Origin: Hofstenia miamia
Taxonomy: Eukaryota > Xenacoelomorpha > Acoela
Assembly (NCBI GenBank): GCA_004352715.1
Contig: SCFE01000012.1
Location: forward strand, 2,985,630-3,049,629
DNA: 64,000 nucleotides
Reading direction: 5' to 3'
Below are positions 1 through 13,931 of this stretch, in pieces. Every line of letters begins with the position of its first letter. The stretch's first letter is position 1. Under the pieces are notes generated by a model. It worked only from the letters and a program-made list of their open reading frames with translations. It did not search any database and was not told the origin of the DNA. The position numbers and the translations under genes were made by a program.

Positions 1-413
1 TATATATATATATATCTATACATATATATAAACTATGTAATATTTATTAATAAACATAGAGAAGCTAATTATTTTATTTCAATTTTTTACAAAATATATA
101 ATATATCATCTCAAATATATATTAAAACTTCAAAAATACTGCTGTTAGTGAATTTTGCAAACGATTTCATTAATTAATTTTATGTATAACAGAAAGTGTG
201 ATTACAATTAAACTTTAAATTTAGAAATATAGGTGTTCTGCCATAAATATTATACTTTCATTTTTTGAATATATTTCCAAAATAAATAAGCGACAAAACA
301 GCTCAAAAGTACTATTAAATCTTATAATGTCTATTAAAATTTAGCATATTTCCTATAATAAATTGAGATTATTTTAAAATGTATAACAACGTACCATATG
401 CTTAATCTACCAA

Positions 414-3400
414 CTAATTTTCAGCTCTGAAAATTTTAAAGAAGGCATTACGAAACATTGGACCTCCAATGAAATAGAAAATAAAATTTAGTGATGAATT
501 AAGTGTAGCTGAAATGTAGAGAAGAGATAACACCAATAACCGCATGGCTTCATCCCTTGTACTACTAACACTAATATTGTAAAATAGTGAATTCATGAAA
601 GCACCAAACAGTAATATTATGCAAAATACAGAAAAATTCGTTAGTAACAGTTTTTTTAAGCGGTTCTCCGCTGAATCATTTTTCCGTTTTTTCAAATTGT
701 AAATAAAATATGCATTGCACAAATTAACAAAAATGAATGGTATTACAACAAGAAATAATGTCACATGTACATTCGTGTAGTAATATAAAAACGTAGAGCT
801 CGCTTTTAAAACACATTCAGAATTAATAAATTTAAAGATATAAAGATTTGGGGACACCAGTGCAAAAGCCATAATTGTTGTTGAAACACTCATTTTATAA
901 GCTAGAGAAGGCTTGCTGTTGTTCTTGAACCAAATTGGAAAGCAAATTGCAATTGCACGATCAAAGGCTAATAAGACCAAGTGGTATTCTGCAGCAAACT
1001 GGACTGCCCAGACGTGAAACTTGATTATCTAAACACAAATAGAAATAGAAAAAAACAAGTGTAGATTTTGTAAATTCATCAAATATTTTCATTTTCAAAT
1101 TACGTTTTTAAATTAAAATACGTTATTTACAAAATTAATTTTGATAATTAAAATCATTCTACCATCTGCATTGAAAATAGTGTGCATGCATTTACTGGGT
1201 GGATAAAAGCGAAGTTCTTTCTTAGTGTTGCATCTCAATTTACATGGCTTGTTTTCGGTTGAAATTACATCTGTCATATTAAAAATTTAGTGTTTTTCCC
1301 CTTCTCTTCGTCCAGACTTAAAATCATTTCAAAGAGTAAGTTATGATCGAAGCTTTATATTTGGAGAAAATTTCCTAAATAATGCATGGTTTGCTTAAAT
1401 TTTTGGAAATTTTTTTAAAAAAATTTGACTAATTGTACTGTCTTTCTATGACTGATTTCAGATTTTGTCTATTTGCAATAAAAATTAGCGCCCTTGAAGT
1501 TTATTGAAATCTGCACCTATACTAACTTTGAAAATAATTCAGAAATTTATAGAAATAAAAATAATAATTAGGCCCTGGGGAAACATATTTTACTCATTAT
1601 TAGAAACAACATATAATAAGAATATGCAGCATATTTATCATGTGTTTTTTCAATACTTTATGGTTTGTTCTAACTTTTTACAAAATATTGCTAAGTACTA
1701 AAATAAATTTACCAAAATCTATAATCAGAAATATTGTCAAGAATTACAAGTTTTTTTCATAAAATCTATTTTCCTAGGGATTTTCCAATAATTTCCCTAA
1801 AACTTTAATTAACATATTACTGTATCCATATAAATTAATCTAATCGTCGCATTCTGCATTCCTTATGGAACATCTGGTAGCATGCTCCTTCTATTTCGCG
1901 GTAATCTCGAGATAACGTGTTTGAGTCCATTTGATAAAGTGTGAAAAACATCTTAACTTCCGGAAAATATCTACTACAAATTGGTACGCCATCTTTCGTA
2001 AACAAATTTATATCCACGGGTACGAATTGAAAATTATTCTATTTTTCATTGATCCTCCTTGTTATTTCGGGAAAATAGTCATACCACTCAAAACTAAGAC
2101 AGGTAACTAAATATCATTGGTTGGTAAAACTTGAAAAATCTGCGTTGCATATATTTCCTTTATATGCTTGATTTAACCAACTGCAAAGATCTTTGTTCAC
2201 AACTTCTCTTCATATATTTTATATAAACAAGAATCAAATTTAATCAAGAATTTTGGAGGATTCCATACATCAGCAAAAAAGTGTAAGTCTTCCAACCAAA
2301 AAAAATAAATTTGACTTAAAAATTCAATAATAACACAAATTTTAACATCATTACAATGTCAAAATATTTCAAGAAATTATGTGTGCATAGCAAAGGTGCT
2401 GCCTTCTTCACTCGCCTACAAATATACCTGTGAAAATTGTCAACAATCTTACATAGGAGAGACACGCATACGCTTTGCTACACGACTAAATGAACATCTT
2501 TCAGGATACTTAAAATCAGAAATAGACCAACATAACGATACAGTTAAACCCTCAAATGACAATTAAGAAAATTCAACCAATTATTTATACTGTACGAACT
2601 TCTTTCAATTTTCAAATTTTTCGTATATTTCTTTAAACTATGTAATAAAGTAATAATTGTTCTGTGAGCTTGTCTAAGCACATTATAAAAATTAATTGGC
2701 ATGAATTTTATGAATTGACTATGTGGTTCAATGGACCCCAATTGTCATCTGATTGTTAAAAAAGAAAATTTTGAAGTTTTCTTAAATACCAAATTATCCA
2801 ATAATTGATGAAAGAAAGAAATAAGATCACATTTAATGAATAAAAAAGAATTAATACAACATTACTACTCTTAGTGTATATAATTGTATGTAGTGAATTC
2901 CATGTTAGGAACACAACAAATCTTAGTGTTTTCTAATATTTTTTTGAATAATTACATATACTTTTGCACAACCATCAAGTGCTACCAATTTGACTAAGCA
3001 AAATATGCTCTGCTCAATTTAGTAGAGTAAAATAAATCTGTTTTGATGACGCAGCCAATATAGAAGTAGTAGTTATATATATTTTTATTACCATGCATAG
3101 ACAGTCAATAACTATTAATATTTTATGTATATATATATTTTACTTTTAAAAAGGGGGTCATATTTTAGCACAAGAAAGCGTCAAATAATATTTCTGTCGA
3201 ACAGTTCACATTTGCAAGGACAATCAGGTTTTCCGGATAAGCAATTCTTGCGAAAAAAATTTTGCTCTTAGATGTTATAATATTATCATAGGTGTCATTT
3301 CATGATTTTTATATTCGGTCATTGACTTATAAGGACAAGACAAAACTCCATGCTAATTACCTTGAAAAATAGGCCGCTATTATGGGCACATGTAGTCTAC

Positions 3401-3933
3401 AAGCGTCATAATGCAAAATATCAATTATAGTGTTAGACAAAGCAACTACACTTTCTAAATATTTAAACTTTCTATTTAAAAAGACAGTGAAATTGTAATA
3501 AAGTCATAAGCAATTGACAGTCAAATCAAAACCTAGATGGAAAAATTCATCTAGTAGTGTCTGCAGTTTTTATAATAGTCTTCTCAAGTTTCAAAAACTG
3601 ATTAGTATTAAAATACATTTACTGTTTTAAAATTTTATATCCCTCAAATGTCACCTTGCAACTGAAACTGCTCCAGGTGACAAGATTGTATTGGAAGTAC
3701 GTAGCGCCTTGAATCACAATTCCTCTAAGAATGACATTGAAGTTGTCCCACACTGCCAACAATTTGATTAAAGTAATAGATGAGTTCTGCATAGAAAACT
3801 TTCTTGCAGTTAGATAAATGAAGCAATTCAATATTAGTCCAGCAATTGTAATGAACACACCGAAGAGATTAATATTCTTTGATAACTTGAACAGAAAATA
3901 TTGTTCAATATTTGAATATGTAGTGCTATTCAT
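414..3933 (-). CDS. Rhodopsin-family (class A) GPCR, two exons, complete
   Basis: Seven-helix plasma-membrane receptor, ligand unknown. Exon 1 is 3933-3655 (93 codons) and exon 2 is 1028-414 (204 codons plus stop), giving 297 aa. The junction is a phase-0 intron (donor AAG^GTGACA, acceptor TTTAG^ATA) directly after the Lys that follows the first extracellular-loop Cys. Landmarks: N-glycosylation sequon at Asn2; TM1 Asn36; TM2 LLAVWD with Asp63; Cys92 and Cys165 as the likely disulfide; DRA at 116-118 in place of DRY; TM7 NSSLNFIFY at 270-278 in place of NPxxY; helix-8 FRNAFFKIF. The CWxP motif of TM6 is absent. The motifs resemble FMRFamide/TRH-receptor-like orphan receptors of spiralians, which is inference. 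No frame breaks are seen. The nearest relative is the gene at 62652, on the same strand. The first ATG at 3933 is used because it gives a short N-terminus before TM1. Confidence 0.88.
1029..3654 (-). other. Phase-0 intron of the first GPCR gene
   Basis: This intron of 2.6 kb is AT-rich and holds a Penelope-like scrap (2380-2545) on the opposite strand. The matching intron of the paralogue is only 502 bp. No other gene is recognised in it. Confidence 0.8.
2380..2545 (+). pseudogene. Penelope-like element: GIY-YIG endonuclease fragment
   Basis: A short open stretch reads YKYTCENCQQSYIGET, then RLNEHLSG. This is the Cys-x2-Cys / YIGxT / R..EH signature of the C-terminal GIY-YIG endonuclease of Penelope-like retroelements, which nicks target DNA for integration. 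Only about 50 residues remain. The reverse transcriptase part is absent and a stop follows at 2564. It lies antisense inside the GPCR intron. A fragment of the downstream part of the same domain, from another copy, lies at 32025-32270. Confidence 0.72.
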
Positions 3934-5679
3934 ATTGTAAAATTGTTGAAAGATTCTAAATGGACATAGTAATTATAAATGCTAGGTCATGCACTTATAA
4001 CACAGATTCATAACATTGTAACAAAAAAATTAGTTAGACTTTAAATTTTATTATCAAAAAACCACTTCAACCCATAAATATAATTAATGTTGCAAATTTG
4101 GGTACCGGTCATTATTTGTACTTCAAGTGAAACACATGACTTAAATCATGGAATGGAATAAATTCATTTCCTAAGCATCCAAGAAGTAATAGCCTCATCA
4201 AATAATTTAATACATTTTTAAATTCAAATACAATCTGTAACTTTTGTTAATATATTTTCTGTTATTCATGATTTTTTGTAGAATTTATTTATGTAATTTT
4301 TATTATCTAATAAATCAAAATGTACACTTTTTAGATTATCACAAGGGCAATCCACTATTGACTTTATTCACCAACAAATATTGATTTTTAGGTTGTCAGA
4401 ATATTGACTTTATTTTAAAGTTCAAAGACAAAACCCTTTAAGCTTCTGAATCGTCAATTATCGATTTTTGTACTTAAGCAAGAAATACCAAAATATGTAG
4501 TCGGGAGAAAAATCGCTTGTTGAGAACGAAGAAAACTCGCTCAACTTCAACAATTGCCACAGGGGCATTTGCCAAAAGCACAGCTTGAGTAGAGTTAAGG
4601 AAGGGCTTGAGCCTTAGTTTCCTCTAGTTTAGATCTAGTTTAGATTTTAACTTTTCTGACACATGAGGTCTCTGAAGAAATAGCTTGTACATATTCAGCA
4701 AAGAATTTCCTCAACATTGGATTTCACAGTTTGTACAGCCGTATATCTGCAGAAACAAAACCATCACAATGATCTTTAGAAAAATTTGCGGTTCTTCATG
4801 CTCTAGAGAATGAACCTTCTAATTGTTCTTGAACTGGTCCGCAATTATTGTGGATTTGTATCTATGTTTGAAAAACTATCACTACATAATTCATTGTATG
4901 AAAAACAATTTCATGATTAAAAAAGGATGAGATAAAAGGGAAAGAGAGAGAGAGGTGCAAGTTTTCCGCCTTCTGGGGAATCTAATAGTTACACCACTAT
5001 TAATCGAAAACCTTAAAAACCGCTATTAATCAGCACGATAAATCGATTAAATTAAGGATTTTTAATCGATTCTAACATTCGTAGCGTTTTGACTACCCTT
5101 AATTTTTTGTTGATTTTCTAAAGAGTATTTGTAGTTATGCATGAAAAATTGAGTTCTTAGCAATTGTTATATGAGAAGAACATAAATTGTAAACGTTTTT
5201 GGTAACATGTATTTGAAATTTTGGCCTTTTCATTTGTGAAAAAGCATATACTACAAATATATCAAACTATCAATTTCAATAATTTAAAACTTAGGCTGGT
5301 TGTTAAAAACAGAATGTAAACTTTCGGTTTCAAATTCCATTTGCAATTTTGAAAATAGATGTAATGTATGTGAAAATATTAATTTTTTGGTTTCAAGCAG
5401 ATTTGAAGTAACTTAGTTGAAAAAACAATAAATACATAATTTTTGACTTTCTTAAAAAAAGAATAAATCATTTTATTAAAAATGAAAAATCTTACATTAA
5501 AAGTCAATGGAAAATGCTTCAAAATTGTTTCTCCAGAACATTTATATTTTGAAAAATGGAACTAGCCAATCAAGCACCAGGAAAATTCATTCACTAAGAT
5601 AATTAGAATATAACCTTATTTCAAAAAATTATTGTGCCGTAATGAAACATTATACGAAATCAGAGCGCTTGGATATATT
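3934..5679. other. Upstream of GPCR 1; no gene seen
   Basis: AT-rich non-coding sequence. A cluster of ATTAATCG/AATCGATT words lies around 4999-5075, and a short GA run near 4945. No coding signature was recognised. The GPCR promoter should lie just above 3933 but no clear TATA box or initiator stands out. Confidence 0.5.
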
Positions 5680-6093
5680 GGAATATATATATATATATAT
5701 ATATATATAATGTACCATCGGCAGATACCGATTTTTGATATCGGCCAGCTTACTCGCTTTTCGTGTTTACTAGTTTACTGGATATTTGTACATANNNNNN
5801 NNNNNNNNNNNNNNNNNNNNNNNNNNNNNNNNNNNNNNNNNNNNNNNNNNNNNNNNNNNNNNNNNNNNNNNNNNNNNNNNNNNNNNNNNNNNNNNNNNNN
5901 NNNNNNNNNNNNNNNNNNNNNNNNNNNNNNNNNNNNNNNNNNNNNNNNNNNNNNNNNNNNNNNNNNNNNNNNNNNNNNNNNNNNNNNNNNNNNNNNNNNN
6001 NNNNNNNNNNNNNNNNNNNNNNNNNNNNNNNNNNNNNNNNNNNNNNNNNNNNNNNNNNNNNNNNNNNNNNNNNNNNNNNNNNNNNNNNATATA

Positions 6094-6134
<41 letters not shown>

Positions 6135-6140
6135 GTGCAC
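5680..6140. repeat. (TA)n microsatellite around a 294-bp N gap
   Basis: TA runs at about 5682-5709 and 6089-6130 border the N block 5795-6088. Apparent reading frames across it are artefacts of TA and N translation. Between the first TA run and the gap (5711-5755) is a GC-richer piece with ATCGG/CCGAT words like hAT termini, too short to assign. Confidence 0.85.
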
Positions 6141-6639
6141 AATACACAACGGCAAGCTTGAGAATTTGGCAAAAAGTTCCGCCTACCTCTCAAATTAGTG
6201 AGCATAAACATGGATTGTTTTACTTTTATTACAAACATATTATAAAAATTGAATACAATACATAATCAGATAAATATATATAGTTTACAAATGACGTAAA
6301 AATAAAGAAAAGGCTTTTAACAAGTTATTGCTTATCAGCTTCCCTCCCATTTTCATTAGATTAATAGGATGTTTCAGAAAAAAATATGCATTAGTAAGAT
6401 AATTTTTGTAAGGTAAGTGTACTTCCATTGCACAAAAAAAACTTGTCCACGTTGGATAGAACGTAAGGAGAGAATTGCTTCAATTGAATAATAATATTTC
6501 TTCCGTTCGTGCGCTCTGTGTTTGCTGTGATTGACATTGCTAACCAAACACGCGTGCAAGAATAAGAACGAAACAATAATGCTTCAAAATATAAAAAAAT
6601 TCCAAAAGAAACATTGTCACCGTGATTCCAAATTCACGA

Positions 6640-6920
6640 ATGTTATGTCCTGCAATACGACGGTGCGCCTTCTCATCGGGCGAAGCTTATAAAGCAATAC
6701 ATTGCCTAAAACAAATTCGTGTTCTGAACCCTTAGCCTAGCTCGTCCCGTGACCTTAACTCAATAGAAAATTGTTGGGTTAAGGTCAAGACAGAAGTTGA
6801 AAAGCTCTCGCCAACATCAGAAAATGATCTTAAAAGTGTAATAAAGCAAGCATGGTGCAAAAGCATAAGTCTTGAATATTGCAGAGTTGATTCCTTCAGT
6901 GCCTCAAAGAATAGCTAAAG
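6640..6920 (+). pseudogene. Tc1-like transposase, C-terminal relic
   Basis: Fragment of a DD34E-type Tc1 transposase, which cuts and pastes its own element. From 6653 one frame gives QYDGAPSHRAKLIKQYIA with the second catalytic Asp (codon 6659-6661), then a stop. In a shifted frame at about 6745-6915 comes SRDLNSIENCW, matching the SPDLNPIEN block with the third acidic residue, followed by helices ending in the typical Tc1 C-terminus (a trace of MKTKG is still readable near 6922). At least one stop and frameshifts are present, and the N-terminal HTH and first Asp are not found, so it is dead. No terminal repeats were recognised. Confidence 0.75.
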
Positions 6921-6960
6921 TCATGAAGACAAAAGGGATGCATACAAAATATTGATTTTG

Positions 6961-8639
6961 CTTTAAGCAATCTTTGTTTTTTCGCAAGAGCATTGTTGTA
7001 TTTTAATTATTTATCATAATAAATGCGTTTGTAGTACATCATCTTATTTTTAAGACTACGATTTGTAAAAAAGTATTCACGGACATTTCATTTTTCTTAA
7101 TATTTCATGAGGTGGGCACATCTTCTTGGCCAAAAATATTTTTTTATTTCAAATTATTTTTGAGAAAATTTATTTATTTATTTGAAAGAGAAAAATGACA
7201 TCAGGTCATATTCACCAGGCATTTGATAATCATAAATAATATGCTAGAGTTTGCTTTATTCTCTCAAGTGCAAAGACATAGGAATATAAAATTTGCTACT
7301 TTCTAAGATAGAATTATTTTGAAATCAGTGATAGGAAGCATTAAAATTTCCGAAATACTGTATTTCAAGTGATTGATAATTTCAAAATAGCATTATTTTC
7401 GAGATAAAAATCAAAGATTTAGTTTGGATTAAGGAATTAGAGAAATTTTATAGCAATCTACAAAAAATATTTACACATTGCTTAAAGACATTGGTTTAAC
7501 TAAAAGTTGAAATGTTTCTAAACACTCAAAAGTCAAACAATTTCAAAATTGAGATAAATTTCTTGCTTTCTTCACTACTTGAACAGGAAAACACTGTTTC
7601 CATTAATAGTTGGATAAGATATTCTTCTAATGCTTCATGCAAAAATTTATTAATGCAATAAATTAATACAACACTGCAAATAGAAAAATGTAGTCTCTAG
7701 CTCATTGTATTTTTCTAAAATCTATGTATATGTACACTTAAAAATGGCTCGCGCGTTAATGCATTCTTAATAGTATAGCTTACCAGACTTCTATATAAAA
7801 CTCAAATAATTTGATCTGGAATGGATCTGGATCAGAAAAAGTCGCCCATGATCTCAAGATACTTGGTGGATCTAAACTTTTTGTTCAGTAGTAGCAATTT
7901 CTGCTAAATACCATCAAAATTTTCGATGCCTATGAAGATGTGTTGTAAATCTCTAAAGTAATCTATTCTAAGACACCCTTAGGGATAAAAATAAATGATT
8001 TTATTGTAGTTCTTTTCAGTTCTATCAAAATTTATGCATTTTAATATCAAAATACCTTTATATATTAAAATATAATTTTACTGTTTATTTTATAACACTT
8101 TAACAACATTTAGGATGCTTAATTTCAAAAGTTTTTTCTTTAAATTTCATATTAACTGCATTTTGAGACACCTGTACTTTATAATAGCACATTGCAATTT
8201 TTTCAAATCTTCATTTAACATAATTATGGTACTTCCTATGTCATTTGAATGAATAATTATATGAGCGATTATGGACAGACAGCATTCAAAAAAGGAAATA
8301 TCTTTGATGAAAGTAATACAACAAATTTCACATGAAAATTTGAACAACTGAGTGCCAAAAATATGCTGAGATTGATTGATTGATATAGACAGTAATGGGA
8401 TTCAAGGTTTTAAGAACAGCTCTTTTTTAAATAATACTCACTGGGAATGGTTCCTTCATTATACCGAGTTTTCTGAGAGAACAAGAAGATACCCTTCGAA
8501 TTTTGGCTTATGTCTTACTGTAATCGCAATTCAGTTATGCATCTTCTCTTCAATTTTGAATATTGTTAACACATTAAAATCAAAGATTTGTATCAAATTT
8601 ATTGACAAAATATTTTCTTAAAAAATAATAAAAAAACCA
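6961..8639. other. AT-rich stretch, no gene seen
   Basis: No coding signature, RNA gene or repeat structure could be supported. Short open frames at 8147-8347 and 8376-8621 have AT-rich composition without recognisable domains. Confidence 0.5.
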
Positions 8640-8990
8640 TTGCAGGTTCTTTACTTACAATATATTATTATAAGTATTACAAATATTTATTTATTATAAA
8701 CTTAAGTATGCCTATATTTGGCATAATTTTGAGAAGTCGCAAAATAGATCAGTTGGAAAGACAAAAGTTTACTTTCAAATACTTTAGCAAACATTTGCCA
8801 TCCCAGTGAATTAACGAAATAACACAGAATTATTGTAGAAAACAAACGAAAAATTATGAAGCCTGATAATGAAAATGTATAATATTATTAACAAAAACTA
8901 ATTTTTATCATTAAGATACTTGTCGAGCAATGTCTAGCATAAAATTTCTCGAATTTTTGTATTTTTCCAATTTTCATTCTTAATATTTGA
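8640..8990 (+). repeat. Dispersed repeat, copy 1 (inverted copy at 25110)
   Basis: This sequence aligns by eye with the reverse complement of about 25110-25460. Shared words include TGCAGGTTCT at the start, TTACAAATATTTATTTATTA, AGCAAACATTTGC, and ACTAATTTTTATCATTAA, in the same order. Substitutions and small indels are frequent. The family is not recognised and no coding content is seen. It is followed by a (TA)n run at about 9031-9058. Confidence 0.65.
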
Positions 8991-9025
8991 AGGTTTACAC
9001 TGAATATTTTATATAAAAATCCTTT

Positions 9026-9061
<36 letters not shown>

Positions 9062-9702
9062 GCACTTCCTAGAGTCATAATTTTTGGCATAATTTAACAC
9101 TCATCAAGTGAATAGACAATATTCATACTTAAATATATCAATTTCCATAATCAAATGAATGAATTTTCATAATTGAATAAATCAATTTCATATTTTAGAT
9201 ATATTATACTCAAATTCTGATTGTTATTTTATGGATACAAGCATGCGGGATTTTGTGCCAACTTAAATATTTTAAAAACAGTAAAACACAATAATATTTT
9301 TTTTCGGGTGTTAGCTTAACCTATCCAAGTGGGCTTTACAGTGGGGTGGGCAGAAAAAATATTATTGAGGACTGTAGGCCAAGCCAATCCAGAAATATAT
9401 TAACTTCAGTCGACAATATCTAATAATGTATAACTCCACTGCCGGGAACATGATTTTATATTGATTTTTTAGTTTTAATAGACTTCATAATATACTTTGT
9501 TAACATACTGACTACTGGAATAAAAGTTTACGGCGAAGTTAAAATAAATTGCGGTTTGCAAGCCTGACCGAAGTAGAGAAAGTGCATGTGGTTGGTCTAG
9601 ATTGAGCAAAAAATACCTGCTCGATTCCAAAATTGATATTGCTTACCATCAATGCTATCAATTTTATGCAAGTCACGCGTTTGCATATTCTTGTACTTGT
9701 AC

Positions 9703-10021
9703 CAGAGATGGAATCGGATCCAACATTTTAAGATTTGATTTGAAACTTCAAGATCCGGATCCGATCCGAACATTTTAAAAAATTTAAGTTTTCAATCCGA
9801 AACGGATCCGAATTTAAATAAGTATTCTAACAATAAACAAACATAAAGTTAAAAAATATAAAAGCTTTTTTTTAATGCGAATAGAAAATTTTAAGTGCTC
9901 CAATACTATCTTGAGATAAAAAAATGGACATATACTTACGAAATAGTGCATGCAAATCAACTTATTTGTAACGTTTGTAATAATCTAGTTCCTAAAATTG
10001 TCCGATCCGATTCCATCTCTG
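9703..10021. mobile_element. hAT MITE, intact ends (family 1, copy 1)
   Basis: This is a 319-bp non-autonomous element. The termini are perfect inverted repeats starting CAGAGATGGAATCGGATC, and it is flanked by an exact 8-bp target duplication ACTTGTAC (9695-9702 and 10022-10029). Terminal CAG plus an 8-bp duplication is diagnostic of the hAT superfamily. The interior is non-coding with internal GGATCCGAT words. Copies lie at 17508 and 39457. Confidence 0.92.
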
Positions 10022-10029
10022 ACTTGTAC

Positions 10030-13000
10030 CTGAATATCTCGGTAGCAAAACTTTGTGCAATAAAAAATACCATAAATCAAAGATGAACATCGAATGGGCT
10101 GGTCAGGCCCGGCCCGTGCTTAACCAATCTATTGGAAAAAATTAAATGAAATTTCAAAATATCATATCCTATTACCCAGCAATTCTCGCAAACTTTCTCA
10201 TATGCAGTTAATTTACCATAATTTATAAAGGTGCTGTTGAAAAATACCATCTAAATTTTTAGTTTTTCTATTTATGTGTATGGATTTTACTATAAGCCTC
10301 TAACATACTCAAGTTTAGTCTAGTAAATCGCAAAATTTTGGCAAAAATAATAAAATTGGGATTAATTGAAATTGGCCTGGTAGAGGCGGGTATTGACCTA
10401 AATTTTCAGTCTATATCCATCAGTCTTGGAAAAATTCTTATATTAGCAGAAATATATCAAATATATTAATGTAACTACATTCTATTTCTACGACGAATTT
10501 TAGTTTGGATTTAACCTAAATTTCAAAGACTAAATTTTAACTTAATTCTAGAGATAATGAAACAGATCAAAATCAATATAAGAGTTTCTGAAACCATAAA
10601 ACTATTTAACCCTAAGTCACTGATTATATTTATGCAGCTTAAATAAATTTTGTTTTAAGCACAACTAAGTCACATCTTGTAGTTCTTACTCACCTTGTTA
10701 GAAAAATCTAATTATATTTTTTGTTAGTTTATACATTGTCATTCAAGTTGACCATTAGTGATCTTGCTGTATTTACGTTCTCTTTTGGATAAATAAGTGC
10801 AAAATTTAAGTATTTCATTTTTGTCAAAATGTAAAATATTGTGTATTATCCTATGTTGAAAGGACTCTGAATGACGTGGGTAAGAGAAATCAAGTGTAAT
10901 TGTATTGTTTTGCCAAGATATTTAGATGCTAAAAATGTCTTATTGATCACTAAAACCTCAAGGAGTGATTACTATCCAAATTTATTATAAATTTAGGCTA
11001 CCTACCAAATTTATAACGAATATAATGTAATGATGATATAGAAGCTATTTACAATTTTTGCAGAGTTCAAATAAAAATTTTAAAAATCGTGCAGCAATTT
11101 CATTTGCATAATACTGCTATATATTATTACTCATAGCATTTGTGGACAAAATGTCTGTGCTACTTGAAAAGATTTGAAAAAAATTGTTCAAATGTGATGT
11201 GATTGCACGCTAGAACAACCTTTGATTAGTTAGTGATGTGCTACAAAAATTTGCAAAATATTACACTTAAAGGTGTAGTGGCTGACTTCATTGAGTTGAC
11301 CTCTTGTGTTTACATGAAGTTCCTCTTATTGCTTAAAATTAAATGTGACCTGGTAGCCGGGCAGACCCAGATGTTTTAAGAGAAAAACTGACATGATGAC
11401 TAAGCCCACCCGCTAGCGAATCCCTGAGCCGCGAATCATGTACCTTTTGACCAAATGTCCCAGTTGCAAATTTGGTATCATGAATGTGAATTATATTTTT
11501 CTAGCATTAATAGTAATCGCCAATGGTTGATTCTAGTGCTATTACCCAAAAAAAATTCCGGTGAGAGATTTTTTTTCAAATTTAATAATCTAATTGTTAC
11601 CATTCTATGTATTTACACAGCATTTAAGTGAAAATTTTCTCTAAACACATTAAGTTATAAACTGCAGTTAGTTTAAAGTTATAAATTGAATGGATTATTT
11701 GCTTTTTCAACTGGTTCAGCAGCTCATAAATTTTACCTGTGTGATGAATTAGTGGCATCTCTACAATAAACTTTTGTAAATACCAAATTGAATACATTTA
11801 TATTACTCTAGCAAAATTCTTATAAAGCCAGCAATTTTACCAGTAATTCAGGGAGAAATTAAAAATTGTTTTCTGTTTAAGCTGAAGAGCATCTATACTT
11901 TATTTTGTTAGGGAGGAAGTAGCATGAACATTTAATGTTAAGAAAAAATTATTGTTTCAATTAGCAAAGTTATTGTAATAGGAAAGTGAATTGAATTTAT
12001 TCATCTGCACTATCTCATCGCTTTTCTAACAATTGAAAGCGTTGAATTTTTTTATTTTTTAGTTTTACTTGCTAGTTTACAATGGCAATATCTATAGCTA
12101 ATAATATTAACTAGTGTATTTATTAAAGAGAAATAAGATCAATTGAATTCAACCTTAAAAATATAATAAAATTATAAAAATCAATTTGAAAAATTGTAGT
12201 TTTCTGATATATAAAAGTGTGTTAAAATTTAATGCGCAAATGATAGTTGAGAAAATATGACCCAACTAACTAGTGAATTAAGGATATATGCATTATGTTA
12301 CAAAAAGTTTTTAAAATTTCTTCAAGTTACTAATTTTCAGTGAATTTGTGAATGTTTATAAATGTCCTAAAAACTATCTACATTTTTCAAATACCAACCT
12401 TAATCACCATATTTAGTGGTTTCATAATGTTCTTAAGTGAAATGGGAATTTTATAATTTGCCTGAAATTTTAGGCAATTCACAAAATTCATATTTTTATA
12501 AACAACTGTGACATACATACGAAGATACGAGACCACATAAGTTTATAATGTTAAGTTAAGTTAAACCCCACATGACAATGTTAACCATAATAATGTTGAA
12601 GCACTGTTCATTTCTTCATTGTAATTGCTCAGCGATTTGAACTTTTTTAATCATGGTCTGCATTAATAGTAATTAAGAATATTGCACCCATTTATCAATC
12701 TGTGACTACCAGAATACGGTTTCTCATATAAGGTTAATTGCTGATAATACACTATCAAAAATTTGAAAATTTGATACTTAATAATCACTTAAATTATTTT
12801 TTTTCAAAATATCAACTAATAACAAAGATAACTAAAGCATTAACAATTAAATCAAAATTTTGAATCCTTCCAAAAATATAATTAGAGGAAAAATTCTATA
12901 TCAAACTCAAAATTTGGTTTCTCTTTCCTGCATGCAATAAGTATACTTCTAGAAGTTTCATTATGCAATTTCAGCTTTTTGTATCTGCACTTGCAATTTT
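10030..13000. other. AT-rich stretch, no gene seen
   Basis: About 3 kb without a recognisable coding region, RNA gene or terminal repeat. A small GC-richer island at about 11345-11460 has no readable domain. Confidence 0.5.
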
Positions 13001-13001
13001 C

Positions 13002-13002
13002 T

Positions 13003-13047
<45 letters not shown>

Positions 13048-13062
13048 TCAGCAAGCATGTCA

Positions 13063-13098
<36 letters not shown>

Positions 13099-13173
13099 AA
13101 TAATATATGTATAAATATCAGCAAGCATGTCACTGATATATATANNNNNNNNNNNNNNNNNNNNNNNNNNNNN

Positions 13174-13204
<31 letters not shown>
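13002..13204. repeat. (TA)n blocks with a duplicated 30-bp insert and a 29-bp gap
   Basis: TA runs alternate with two copies of a unit containing ATATCAGCAAGCATGTCACT (near 13043 and 13113). N bases fill 13145-13173. The unit begins ATATCAG and ends CTGATAT, so it can fold. The open frame across it on the minus strand is mostly TA translation and is not accepted as a gene. Confidence 0.85.
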
Positions 13205-13207
<3 letters not shown>

Positions 13208-13931
13208 AATATAATATTAACCAAATGTAAATATTAAAATATTTGCCGACCAGAGCATAATGAAGATTGGCTGTGACTAACACGCTAACTAACACTCTTT
13301 CAATATATAGCGTCGTGTCCAAACCTTGGTAACTGAGTCATTTTTCAGATTAACAATTTTGATCCCAACATTCGTGTAAAAACTAAATAATAAAAAATTT
13401 CAAAAACATACATTGATGTATATAAGTTGATGAAAGCCAGCTGTCAGCAATGTAGTTTTATCGTAAAATACAAAGCATTTTTGATAGAAATTGTGCCACT
13501 GCGTACGAGTTGATTGACTGCTACATCTTAGAACTGGTTGTAATACAAAGAACAGGATAATCAAGATGATTTTTTAAAAGCTATTGTAATTTGAACAGAA
13601 AAATAAATTAATGCTTACTATGTAATTCAGTAAAAAAATTGTTTAAAGCAAAGTGATTTCTTTGACTTTCGAACCCAAACTTTATTGGGTTTTATGAGTT
13701 TGTGTGAACTATGAGGCTAAATTATAAATAGTGATTGCATAATTTTTAATATTATAGTAATGCAATAACAGTTGAAAATCTATTGCAATAGAGACGAAAT
13801 CAACAGAAATCTTCTTAAAATGCTTCATTGAGTGTTTGCCACAATCTCAGTATGTCTAGACAAAAGCTAACATCGAAACTCTTAACGTGTGAGATTTATT
13901 TTATAAATAGCAATAAAATAGAAAAAAATTA
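13205..13931. other. No gene seen
   Basis: AT-rich non-coding sequence between the TA block and the following MITE. Confidence 0.45.

Noticed and set aside
5711-5755. CCATCGGCAGATACCGA-type sequence resembling hAT ends
   Set aside because: Too short and next to a gap; no partner visible.
5632-6265. Long overlapping open frames on both strands
   Set aside because: They are translations of TA repeats and N bases.
12882-13322. 146-codon minus-strand frame
   Set aside because: Mostly TA microsatellite and gap; no domain and no conserved composition.
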